DNA from: Bacteroidia bacterium
Lineage (GTDB): Bacteria > Bacteroidota > Bacteroidia > UKL13-3
Direction: 5' to 3'
Length of the DNA stretch: 8,099 nucleotides
Assembly (NCBI GenBank): GCA_022402405.1
Contig: JAKRSG010000290.1
Location: 1 to 8,099, forward strand
This document shows positions 1 through 6,374 of the stretch, piece after piece. Numbering within the stretch: position 1 is the stretch's first letter; every line of letters starts with the position of its first letter. Made by a program: the position numbers and the translations under genes. The notes beneath the pieces are model-generated. The model searched no databases. It was given only the letters and a program-made list of their open reading frames with translations, and was not told the DNA's origin.

Positions 1-8
1 TCCGATCT
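1..8. other. Probable residual Illumina adapter end (left)
   Basis: TCCGATCT equals the last 8 bases of the common Illumina adapter arm that precede an insert. The exact reverse complement closes the window at 8092-8099. In the dnaJ frame the third codon (8-10) reads TAC (Tyr) just before LRIKVKL. DnaJ proteins usually have Asp or Asn there (GAC or AAC), which is what would be expected if the final T of the adapter had replaced the first base of a native codon. The genomic sequence therefore probably starts at base 9. This is inference from sequence identity and family knowledge. Confidence 0.8.
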
Positions 9-787
9 ACCTTAGGATAAAAGTAAAACTTACCTTACAAGAAATTGCTACGGGCGTAGAGAAAAAACTAAAGGTTAACAAACAAACTACTTGTAAAACT
101 TGCTCGGGCAACGGAGCAAAAGATAAATCATCGTTCAAAAATTGCGGAACCTGCGGAGGCTCTGGTCAGGTAAGAAAAGTAACCCAAACGTTTTTAGGTC
201 AGATGGCAACCACCGCTACTTGTCCGGCTTGTAATGGAGAAGGCACAGTAATTACCAATAATTGCGGCGATTGTAGAGGTACAGGTAGAAGAGAAGGTGA
301 AGAGATTATTACCGTAAACATTCCGGCAGGAGTGGCCGATGGCATGCAGCTATCAATGAGCGGCAAAGGAAATGCCCCTGAAAGAGGAGGTATTCCTGGC
401 GATTTGATTATTTTGATAGAAGAGATTGAAGATCCCGTTTTAAAGAGAGATGGCAATAATATTATCTATGATTTGTATCTAAACTTTGCAGATGCTGCCT
501 TAGGAACACAGGTAGAAGTTCCTACTGTAAACGGAAAAGTAAAGCTAAAAATTGATGCCGGTACTCAAGCTGGAAAGATTCTTAGGTTAAGAGGAAAGGG
601 CTTACCAGAGGTAAACTCAGGTTACCACGGAGATCAGCTGGTACAAGTAAATGTGTGGACACCCAAAAAGTTAAGTTCCGAAGAGAAAGCCTTACTCGAA
701 AAACTAAGAGAATCAGAAAACTTTAACCCAAAACCAGATAAAACAGATAGCGGATTCTTCGATAGAATGAAAGAGTTTTTTAACTAA
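2..787 (+). CDS. dnaJ: Chaperone protein DnaJ (Hsp40), 5'-truncated by window edge
   Basis: Cytosolic co-chaperone that binds unfolded clients and stimulates the DnaK ATPase. About 261 of the usual 370-390 residues are present; the J domain and the Gly/Phe linker lie outside the window. The open frame starts at base 2, upstream of the first internal Met at 203, which is not a start. Visible in order are a short piece of C-terminal domain I (LRIKVKL), then all four zinc-finger motifs: CKTCSGNG (92-115), CGTCGGSG (143-166), CPACNGEG (221-244) and CGDCRGTG (263-286). All eight metal-binding cysteines are intact. After them come the substrate-binding beta domains, with PGDLIILIEE, the conserved stretch from DLYLNF through AALGTQVEVPT, and LRGKGLPEV. 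The C terminus is a charged helix followed by FFDRMKEFFN. The TAA stop at 785-787 overlaps the stop of the converging barrel gene. In related genomes dnaJ usually follows grpE; that gene would lie outside the window. Confidence 0.97.
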   Translation, partial: PIYLRIKVKLTLQEIATGVEKKLKVNKQTTCKTCSGNGAKDKSSFKNCGTCGGSGQVRKVTQTFLGQMATTATCPACNGEGTVITNNCGDCRGTGRREGEEIITVNIPAGVADGMQLSMSGKGNAPERGGIPGDLIILIEEIEDPVLKRDGNNIIYDLYLNFADAALGTQVEVPTVNGKVKLKIDAGTQAGKILRLRGKGLPEVNSGYHGDQLVQVNVWTPKKLSSEEKALLEKLRESENFNPKPDKTDSGFFDRMKEFFN

Positions 788-1578
788 AACTTCGGACAAG
801 ATAATTGTCCGCGCTTGCTACCAAAACGTATAAATAATCCCACCGATGAATATAAATATCCATCTGGTGGGATTAATGATCTTTTAAATAAGTTTCCACT
901 CATCTTTTTGGATGAACTCATGTTATAGGTGGTTTCCCAATAAACCGAAAATGTATGGTTTAATCTGTAACCTAAAGCAATTCCAGTGTTAGCAATTAAT
1001 GCAGTTTGGCGCTCTGGTTGAATTTTACCTGTTTTGATAGCGTTGTTATATCCAACAGATGAAATTATATCATCTTCAACCTGAGTTTTGGTATCAACAG
1101 TAAAATATTTCGACCTAAAATTAATTACACCTAAGCTCAAAATTCCATTTACGGTAAATGGCTTTCTTTCCATAGCCACATTATCGTTGAAACTATATAC
1201 AAAAGAAAACATAGCGTCTGTAAATTCGCACGATGTACCTTGAGTATTTTGAGACTTTAACGAAAGCAATTTACCAAAACGAGCCTGAACACCCATTTCA
1301 ATATTTCTATTTACATTCTTATATATACCGGCGTAATAAGTAGGAATTAACTCTTTAAAATTACCATAGTTGGTAGTTATCTCATAATCCATTTGGTTGG
1401 TTACATACAGGCCATAGCCAACTCCCCCACCAAAACGAAAATCTTCTATATACCAAGGTTTACTCACCCTTTGCATCTCGTTAGGCTTATAGTTAAGCGA
1501 TACGTTAGGCTCTGAGCCCATAGCCTGAAATCCGAATAAAATCAAAAATAAGACTAATTTACAAGTTAACCTTAGCAT
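784..1578 (-). CDS. Putative outer-membrane beta-barrel protein, unknown function
   Basis: A 264-residue protein. The first 21 residues form a Sec signal peptide (basic R3/K7, hydrophobic VLFLILFGF, then AMG) with likely cleavage before SEPN. The rest lacks hydrophobic helices but has alternating strands rich in Tyr, Phe and Gly: FRFGGGVGYGLYV (47-59), AGIYKNVNRNIEMGVQARFG (83-102), MFSFVYSF (123-130), VNGILSLGVINF (143-154), TGIALGYRLNHTFSVYWETT (198-217) and DGYLYSSVGLFIRFG (239-253). Turns after the strands are polar (NRN, FNDNV, RLNH). This is the pattern of a small 8- to 10-strand barrel of Bacteroidota. After the last strand there is a short basic tail ending CPKF. I do not recognise a named family, and the function (structural, porin-like or adhesion) cannot be told. 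The start is ATG at 1576-1578, consistent with the signal peptide; no Shine-Dalgarno sequence is visible, as is usual in this phylum. The gene is single, converging on dnaJ and diverging from the ABC operon. Confidence 0.8.
   Translation of the reverse strand: MLRLTCKLVLFLILFGFQAMGSEPNVSLNYKPNEMQRVSKPWYIEDFRFGGGVGYGLYVTNQMDYEITTNYGNFKELIPTYYAGIYKNVNRNIEMGVQARFGKLLSLKSQNTQGTSCEFTDAMFSFVYSFNDNVAMERKPFTVNGILSLGVINFRSKYFTVDTKTQVEDDIISSVGYNNAIKTGKIQPERQTALIANTGIALGYRLNHTFSVYWETTYNMSSSKKMSGNLFKRSLIPPDGYLYSSVGLFIRFGSKRGQLSCPKF
793..811. terminator. Hairpin after dnaJ, candidate (bidirectional) terminator
   Basis: A perfect 7-bp inverted repeat, CGGACAA (793-799) and TTGTCCG (805-811), flanks a 5-nt loop. 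It starts 5 bases after the dnaJ stop. It also lies inside the last codons of the converging barrel gene (GQLSC region). On the minus strand the stem is followed by AAGTTTTAG, a weak T-tract; on the plus strand it is followed by CGCTTGC with no T-run. It is therefore a weak intrinsic terminator at best, more convincing as a 3'-end-forming or RNA-stabilising stem. The position right at the convergent junction supports a role in ending transcripts. Confidence 0.5.
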
Positions 1579-1600
1579 GTTAAGGGGTTATTATTTAATG

Positions 1601-1630
1601 CGAAAATAGGTAATTTAAAAAGCTAGTCAA
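1601..1630 (-). promoter_or_regulatory. Candidate promoter for the outer-membrane barrel gene
   Basis: Read on the minus strand, TTG at 1630-1628 is followed by a 19-nt spacer and TATTTTCG at 1608-1601. This resembles the Bacteroidota sigma-ABfr promoter (TTTG or TTG near -33, 19-21 nt, TAnnTTTG near -7), with 5 of the 6 fixed -7 bases matching. Transcription would begin about 15-20 nt before the ATG. It was found by eye in AT-rich DNA, so a chance match is possible. Confidence 0.4.
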
Positions 1631-1659
1631 TAGTCCCATTAATAAATTTTTAAGTTTTT

Positions 1660-1691
1660 TTTGTATATTAAATTACAGAATAATACTAATG
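1660..1691 (+). promoter_or_regulatory. Weak candidate promoter for the ABC/MFS export operon
   Basis: TTTG at 1660-1663, a 20-nt spacer and TACTAATG at 1684-1691 have the right layout for a Bacteroidota promoter, but the -7 box matches only 4 of 6 fixed bases. A better -7 box, TACCTTTA at 1747-1754 (5 of 6), has no TTTG at the right distance upstream. One of these probably drives the operon starting at 1839, and the sequence alone does not decide which. The leader would be roughly 80 to 140 nt long. Confidence 0.25.
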
Positions 1692-1717
1692 GTTAAATTT
1701 TCAACTCCCCACATCTA

Positions 1718-1745
1718 AAAATGCTTAGCAAAATGGGAGCATTTT
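1718..1745. promoter_or_regulatory. Inverted repeat upstream of the ABC operon
   Basis: AAAATGC (1718-1724) and GCATTTT (1739-1745) are perfect 7-base inverted arms around a 14-nt loop, directly before the possible -7 box TACCTTTA (1747-1754). It could be an operator for a dimeric repressor controlling the export operon. It could equally be a chance palindrome in AT-rich DNA. No recognised operator consensus is matched. Confidence 0.25.
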
Positions 1746-1838
1746 CTACCTTTAAATCATAAATTCTCCACTCATCCCCTTAAGAAATAATTAATCAAAA
1801 AAAATCTGCCACTAAAAATTAATCTCTTAAATTGCAGC

Positions 1839-2753
1839 ATGATCATTCAAATCGACAAGCTCAATAAGCATTACGAAAAACATCAAGCCTTGAAAGAGGT
1901 AAGTTTATCGGTTCAAACCGGATCTATTTTTGGCTTATTAGGACCAAATGGCGCGGGTAAAACGAGTCTTATTCGTATATTAACCCAAATTACAGAAGCT
2001 GACTCTGGCACCATTCTTTTTAATGGCGAAGCACTGCATCCCAAACATATTTATCAAATGGGATACCTTCCAGAAGAGCGTGGCTTGTATAAAAAAATGA
2101 CAGTAAAAGACCAAGTATTATACTTTGCCGAACTAAAGGGCTTATCAAACTCTCAGGCCAAAGAGAAGTTAAAATATTGGGTCGATAAATTTGAGATTAA
2201 GTCGTGGCTGGGCAAAAAGGTAGAGGAGCTTTCTAAGGGTATGCAGCAGAAAATACAATTTATCTCTACCGTTATTCATGAACCTAAACTCATCATTTTG
2301 GATGAACCGTTCTCGGGCTTCGACCCCATAAACGCGCAGATTTTGGTAGATGAAATTCTGCTTTTAAAAGAGAAAGGTGCCAGTATTTTATTCTCTACCC
2401 ATAGAATGGATTCGGTAGAACTTTTATGTGATCATATTGCCTTGATTAACCACTCTGAAAAAATATTAGACGGTAATGTTAAGGAACTTAAACAAGCATT
2501 TAAGAAAAATCAGTACGAAATAAAATACAGCGGTCAGGCTCTAACAACACTAGAATTAATGCAACTTGTGGAAACTCAAATGAATGATGGAATCGTAACT
2601 CAATTATTTCAAATTCCGGATGGAGTGCACATAAATCAATTGCTTCAAAGCCTGCTTCAAGAACCTATTTCATTGATTTCTTTCCAGGAAAAACTTCCAA
2701 GTATGGAGGATATATTTATTAGTGCCGTTCAACAAAAAAATTTAACAAACTAA
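1839..2753 (+). CDS. ABC transporter ATP-binding protein (NatA-like, DUF4162 C-terminus)
   Basis: Cytoplasmic ATPase that powers the ABC-2 permease encoded next, in an exporter of the NatAB/drug-efflux class. It has 304 residues, the usual length for the type with a C-terminal extension. Walker A is GPNGAGKT (35-42), the ABC signature is LSKGM (131-135), Walker B is LIILDEP (151-157) with catalytic E156, the D-loop is SGFDP (159-163), and the switch histidine is H188 in FSTHRM. At the Q-loop position the sequence is GYLPEERGLY (75-84), with Glu instead of Gln; from memory this is normal in this subfamily. Residues from about 215 to 300 form the DUF4162-type extension and end with SMEDIFISAV, also typical. 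The start is ATG at 1839 with no clear Shine-Dalgarno sequence. The gap to the permease is 3 nt, so the two are co-translated partners. The substrate (sodium, drug, lipid or peptide) cannot be inferred. Confidence 0.93.
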   Translation: MIIQIDKLNKHYEKHQALKEVSLSVQTGSIFGLLGPNGAGKTSLIRILTQITEADSGTILFNGEALHPKHIYQMGYLPEERGLYKKMTVKDQVLYFAELKGLSNSQAKEKLKYWVDKFEIKSWLGKKVEELSKGMQQKIQFISTVIHEPKLIILDEPFSGFDPINAQILVDEILLLKEKGASILFSTHRMDSVELLCDHIALINHSEKILDGNVKELKQAFKKNQYEIKYSGQALTTLELMQLVETQMNDGIVTQLFQIPDGVHINQLLQSLLQEPISLISFQEKLPSMEDIFISAVQQKNLTN

Positions 2754-2756
2754 GCA

Positions 2757-4049
2757 ATGCATAAAATTTGGCTCATTTGTAAACGCGAGTACTTAACCAG
2801 GGTAATGAAGAAATCGTTCTTGGTTATGACTCTACTTTCGCCTATATTAATCGTACTTTTTTACGGGTTAATATTCTATTTTTCTTTTAATAAAGATATT
2901 GCCGAAGAACATAAAACCATTTGGGTTAACGACTCAAGTGAGGTCTTTATAAATAAAATTGAGAATAGTAAAAACCTTATGTTTGTTTATAACACTTCAA
3001 CTCTTGAGGAAGCTTATCAATCGCTGAAAAATCAGGATATATATGGAATACTTTCTATCCAAAAAACGCAGGATAAATTCAGCTATAATTTGCTTAGCTA
3101 CGAGCAACCAGGCTTATCTACCTTATCTAATTTAGAATCTAAGTTAGAAAATGTGCTTAAAAGAAAACACTTAGAAGCAAACGGTATTGACACCAGTATT
3201 ATTCAAAAGCTCAATGCTATTCAAATTAAGATTAACACTAAGAAATACTCTAATGAAACAGAAGAAAGTGGCGACTCTGGCGCTACTACCATCGTAGGTT
3301 TTATTGGTGCATTTTTAATCTACTTCTTCATATTCTTATACGGAGTTCAGGTAATGAAAGGCGTAATTGAAGAAAAAACTAATCGCATTGTAGAGGTTAT
3401 CATTTCTTCTGTTAAGCCTTTTCAGCTTATGTTAGGAAAAATTACAGGTATAGCACTCGTTGGGTTTACCCAGTTTTCTATTTGGGTATTGTTGGTGGTT
3501 TCGCTAAGTGCACCTGTTTCATCTCTTGTTATGAACCTAGCCAATATAGACCCAAGCAGTTTAGCACAAGGTGCAGCCAACTCGGGTGGCGCTGGCGCCG
3601 GTATATTAGCAGGATTTACTCAGATTAACTTGCCACTTATACTTGGAATGTTTCTCTTTTATTTCATTGGTGGATATTTGTTTTATGGTGCTTTATTTGC
3701 CGCAGTTGGTTCAGCAGTGGATAATGAAACCGATACTCAACAATTTATGTTGCCTATTACCATGCCACTCATTTTTTCTATAGCCATTGCTCAATCTGTT
3801 ATTAATTCGCCTGGAAGTGATCTAGCATTTTACCTTTCTATTATTCCTTTTAGCTCTCCCGTTATTATGATGATTCGTCTTCCTTTTGGAGTACCTGTTT
3901 CAGAAATACTTTTATCGATGGCAGCTATGGTTGCTGGATTTTTATTTACCACTTGGTTGGCTGCAAGAATTTACAGAATTGGTATACTAACTTTCGGAAA
4001 AAAACCTACCTATGCAGAATTATTTAAATGGTTATTTCGTAAAAATTAA
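2757..4049 (+). CDS. ABC-2 type exporter permease (NatB/YhaP-like)
   Basis: Inner-membrane partner of the preceding ATPase, of the ABC2_membrane_3 type, 430 residues. The N terminus (WLICKREYLTRVMKKS) is the amphipathic coupling region. A first membrane span follows (about 21-43), then a periplasmic domain of about 130 residues (44-176), then five spans near 177-199, 228-255, 292-318, 331-350 and 384-405. Between spans 2 and 3 lies EEKTNRIVEVIISSVKP (205-221), the conserved cytoplasmic segment of this family that contacts the ATPase. IIPFSSPVIMMIRLP (362-376) is also typical. A Gly/Ala/Ser-rich loop (QGAANSGGAGAG, 271-282) separates spans 3 and 4 and is unusual in composition. The final TAA shares one base with the ATG of the MFS gene (TAATG), implying translational coupling. 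The transported molecule is unknown. Confidence 0.9.
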   Translation: MHKIWLICKREYLTRVMKKSFLVMTLLSPILIVLFYGLIFYFSFNKDIAEEHKTIWVNDSSEVFINKIENSKNLMFVYNTSTLEEAYQSLKNQDIYGILSIQKTQDKFSYNLLSYEQPGLSTLSNLESKLENVLKRKHLEANGIDTSIIQKLNAIQIKINTKKYSNETEESGDSGATTIVGFIGAFLIYFFIFLYGVQVMKGVIEEKTNRIVEVIISSVKPFQLMLGKITGIALVGFTQFSIWVLLVVSLSAPVSSLVMNLANIDPSSLAQGAANSGGAGAGILAGFTQINLPLILGMFLFYFIGGYLFYGALFAAVGSAVDNETDTQQFMLPITMPLIFSIAIAQSVINSPGSDLAFYLSIIPFSSPVIMMIRLPFGVPVSEILLSMAAMVAGFLFTTWLAARIYRIGILTFGKKPTYAELFKWLFRKN

Positions 4050-5281
4050 TGTCAACTAAACCTGCCCTAAATGCCCTGCGCATCCCAAGTTATAGGAACT
4101 TTTTAAGCACCCGTTTATTCTTAACCTTAGCCTTGCAGATGCAGGCAGTAATTATTGGCTGGGAGGTTTATAAAATTAGTGGCAGCGCTTTTTCTCTAGG
4201 TTTAGTTGGATTAGCAGAAGCTATACCTGCTATTTCTATTGCTTTATATGCCGGACATATAGCCGATGTTTACAACAGAAAAACCATTTTATTAATTAGC
4301 CTCCTCGTTATAATTCTGAGTATCTCTGGAATGTTTTACTCTTTATTAGCTTCTCAACAAGACCCAGATAATCTTAATTGGGTGTACACTTTTATTTGTT
4401 TAAGCGGATTTGCGCGCGGCTTTTATGCACCTTCTTCATTTGCTAGCATCTCTCAAATTGTACCCAAAGAATTACTTACCTATGCAGGTACACTTAACAG
4501 CACCGTGTGGCAATTTGCCTCTGTAATTGGTCCTGCTATTGGCGGCTTTGCATATGCTTACCTCGGATTAGCCAATAGCTTTTGGATCATCCTCTTGTTG
4601 GCAAGCTTGGCCTTTTTCTTCTTAGCTCAAGTTAAAATTCGGTTTGAACCAATGCCAAAACCAAAGGAAAAAATCATAGCACGATTGAAGGAAGGGATAA
4701 GTTTTGTATACAACAATAAAATTATCTTTACTGCATTGTCCCTAGATTTATTCTCTGTACTTTTTGGTGGAGCTACTGCCCTATTACCGATCTTTGCCAA
4801 CGAGATTTTACAAACGGGTCCGGAAGGACTTGGCCTTCTAAGAGCCGCGCCATCTGCTGGAGCTGTTATTATGATGACTATTTTGTCTCTCCGAAAAAAC
4901 ATCGATCATGCAGGCATTGTGCTCATCAGAGCCGTTGGTTTATTTGGCTTGTGCATGTTGCTTTTTGGAATATCGCAAAACTTCTATCTATCTTGGGTAG
5001 TGCTCTTTTTAAGTGGTGCATTTGATAGTATAAGTGTGGTAGTAAGATCCAATATTTTGCAGCTTCATACCCCAGATCATATGCGCGGCAGGGTATCGGC
5101 GGTAAATACTATATTTATTGGCTCATCCAATGAGATTGGTGCATTCGAAAGTGGTTTAGCCGCTAAATATCTTGGAGCAGCAAACTCGGTTATATTTGGA
5201 GCATGTGTAACTTTAGGTGTAGTTGGGTTCACCCAAAAATATGGAGTGAGCTTAAAGAAACTTAGGTTTCCGCAAGACTAG
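4049..5281 (+). CDS. MFS transporter, MFS_3/EntS-like exporter
   Basis: Inner-membrane secondary transporter of the major facilitator superfamily, 410 residues with about 12 hydrophobic spans in two halves joined by a charged cytoplasmic loop (about 195-222, PMPKPKEKIIARLKEG). MFS motif A, GHIADVYNRK, is at 69-78 after span 2. GPAIGGFAYAYLG (161-173) and LHTPDHMRGRVSAVN (339-353) are the family-typical segments of the MFS_3 group, which includes the enterobactin exporter EntS and related drug or siderophore efflux proteins. The substrate here is unknown, and no siderophore gene is visible nearby. The start is ATG at 4049, overlapping the permease stop by 1 nt, so this is the third gene of the export operon. 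The TAG stop (5279-5281) overlaps the rimM stop on the other strand, so this operon's transcript either ends inside rimM or runs antisense to it. Confidence 0.88.
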   Translation: MSTKPALNALRIPSYRNFLSTRLFLTLALQMQAVIIGWEVYKISGSAFSLGLVGLAEAIPAISIALYAGHIADVYNRKTILLISLLVIILSISGMFYSLLASQQDPDNLNWVYTFICLSGFARGFYAPSSFASISQIVPKELLTYAGTLNSTVWQFASVIGPAIGGFAYAYLGLANSFWIILLLASLAFFFLAQVKIRFEPMPKPKEKIIARLKEGISFVYNNKIIFTALSLDLFSVLFGGATALLPIFANEILQTGPEGLGLLRAAPSAGAVIMMTILSLRKNIDHAGIVLIRAVGLFGLCMLLFGISQNFYLSWVVLFLSGAFDSISVVVRSNILQLHTPDHMRGRVSAVNTIFIGSSNEIGAFESGLAAKYLGAANSVIFGACVTLGVVGFTQKYGVSLKKLRFPQD

Positions 5282-5790
5282 TTTATTTCGATAAGGCCTT
5301 CAGGTAAGTTTACAAAAACTTGCTTGGTATCATCATCTATTTCCGTAACAATTGGCTCAACCAAAGGAATAAGAACTTCTCTGTTTTGATAGATAACAAG
5401 AGCTAAGGATTGATAGGTGTTTTCAATTACATCCTTGATTTCTCCCAACACACCCAACTCTTCATCGTTTAGGGTATAGCCAATTAAATCTAAATCGGAG
5501 TATGCATCATTTTTATCTACCCACTTACTTGGCATAAGAAGGATTTTACCAATGATAGCGTTGGCTTGTTCTATAGAATCTATGCCTTTTAATTTGAGGG
5601 TAATTTCGTCGTCGAATTCGGCTTTGGTATGCTCCAAATAAAAAGGAACGGGCTTCCCTCGAAATTCGAGAAAAGCCCAGTCTTTTATTTTAAAGGTATT
5701 CGTTAATTTAAATTTTAACTCACCTTTGGTGCCATGAACTTTTACCGCTGAGCCAACCTCTTTGAAGTCTTTTCTTTGGATAGTTTTCAA
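5278..5790 (-). CDS. rimM: Ribosome maturation factor RimM, TTG start
   Basis: Cytosolic assembly factor that binds uS19 and the 16S rRNA 3' domain during 30S head maturation. It has 170 residues, the normal length. The N-terminal RimM barrel is seen at about 10-88 (VKVHGTKGELKFKL, 16-29, matches the family PHGxKGE motif). The C-terminal PRC barrel spans about 97-168 (YSDLDLIGY, LGVLGEIKDV, VLIPLVEPIV and the ending VNLPEGLIEI). The start is TTG at 5788-5790: an in-frame TGA lies at 5803-5805, the only codons between are ATA, ATT, ATT and AGC, and the first ATG inside the frame is residue 86. TTG gives MKTIQRKDF as the N terminus; an ATT start two or three codons earlier is a less likely alternative. 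It follows rpsP by 8 nt in one operon. The trmD gene that often follows elsewhere is absent; the MFS gene converges instead, sharing CTAG at the stops. Confidence 0.93.
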   Translation of the reverse strand: MKTIQRKDFKEVGSAVKVHGTKGELKFKLTNTFKIKDWAFLEFRGKPVPFYLEHTKAEFDDEITLKLKGIDSIEQANAIIGKILLMPSKWVDKNDAYSDLDLIGYTLNDEELGVLGEIKDVIENTYQSLALVIYQNREVLIPLVEPIVTEIDDDTKQVFVNLPEGLIEIN

Positions 5791-5798
5791 GCTAATAA

Positions 5799-6356
5799 TT
5801 ATTCAGCAGGTGTTTCAGTTGCTTCTTCTGCAGCAGGAGCTTCAGCACCTTCTTCAGTAGCAGCTTCTTCTGTTGTTGCGTTAGCAGCAGCTTCTGCAGC
5901 AGCAGCTTTAGCAGCCAATTTCTCTAAACGAGCTTGGTTTACTTTTACTTCTTCCGCTAATCTAGCAGTTGCAATTTGAGAAGCAGTCATCTTAACACGC
6001 TCAACGTGAGTTTTAACTTTGTTCTCTTTTTCGCTTACCCAAGCAGCAAATTTTGCATCTGCTTGTTCTTGAGTTAAAGCACCTTTTCTAACTCCAACGG
6101 CTAAATGTTGCTTCATTAAAGCACCTTTGTAAGAAAGAATTGCACGACAAGTGTCGGTTGGTTGTGCACCATTTTGTAACCAGTAAGTAGCTCTATCTAA
6201 ATCGAGCTCGATGGTTGCAGGTTGCGTTTGAGGAAGATAAGAACCAATTTTTTCGATAAACTTACCATCTCTCGGAGCACGCGAATCCGCCACCACTACG
6301 TGGTAAAAAGGTGATTTTGAACGTCCATGACGTTGTAATCTAATTTTTACTGACAT
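5799..6356 (-). CDS. rpsP: 30S ribosomal protein bS16 with long C-terminal extension
   Basis: Structural protein of the 30S body that binds 16S rRNA. It has 185 residues against about 80-90 in Escherichia coli. Residues 1 to about 83 are the bS16 fold: VKIRLQRHGRSKSPFYHVVVADSR (3-26), GKFIEKIGSYLP (31-42) and the helix DRATYWLQNGAQPTDTCR (54-71). A charged, probably helical region (about 95-147) follows, then a low-complexity tail rich in Ala, Glu and Thr (about 148-185, encoded at 5802-5918). Extended bS16 proteins are usual in Bacteroidota, so this is lineage-typical rather than a fusion; the tail is acidic and probably disordered or surface-exposed. The start ATG is at 6354-6356, preceded by a leader with a hairpin and a good candidate promoter. 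It is the first gene of the rpsP-rimM operon. Confidence 0.96.
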   Translation of the reverse strand: MSVKIRLQRHGRSKSPFYHVVVADSRAPRDGKFIEKIGSYLPQTQPATIELDLDRATYWLQNGAQPTDTCRAILSYKGALMKQHLAVGVRKGALTQEQADAKFAAWVSEKENKVKTHVERVKMTASQIATARLAEEVKVNQARLEKLAAKAAAAEAAANATTEEAATEEGAEAPAAEEATETPAE

Positions 6357-6374
6357 ATAATCTTTTGTTTAAAT

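Noticed and set aside
203..205. ATG as the start of a short DnaJ-like protein
   Set aside because: The frame is open to the window edge and the first two zinc-finger motifs lie upstream of this Met, so it is internal.
199..456. Open frame on the minus strand opposite dnaJ
   Set aside because: Lies fully inside the well-conserved dnaJ zinc-finger and substrate-binding region; the translation is Pro/Ser-rich with no domain, a shadow of dnaJ codon use.
1913..2090. Missing Q-loop glutamine in the ABC ATPase as a sign of inactivity
   Set aside because: GYLPEERGLY with Glu is, as far as I recall, the normal form in NatA/DUF4162-type ATPases; Walker A, Walker B Glu, signature and switch His are all intact.
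4627..4902. Open frame on the minus strand inside the MFS gene
   Set aside because: No recognisable domain; covered by a strong MFS gene in another frame.
5293..5300. Palindrome AAGGCCTT just after the MFS stop as a terminator
   Set aside because: No loop and no T-run follow; it is a short chance palindrome inside rimM.
5776..5979. Plus-strand Ala/Ser-rich open frame
   Set aside because: It is the reverse-strand reading of the repetitive GCA/GCT-type codons of the bS16 tail; low complexity, not an independent gene.
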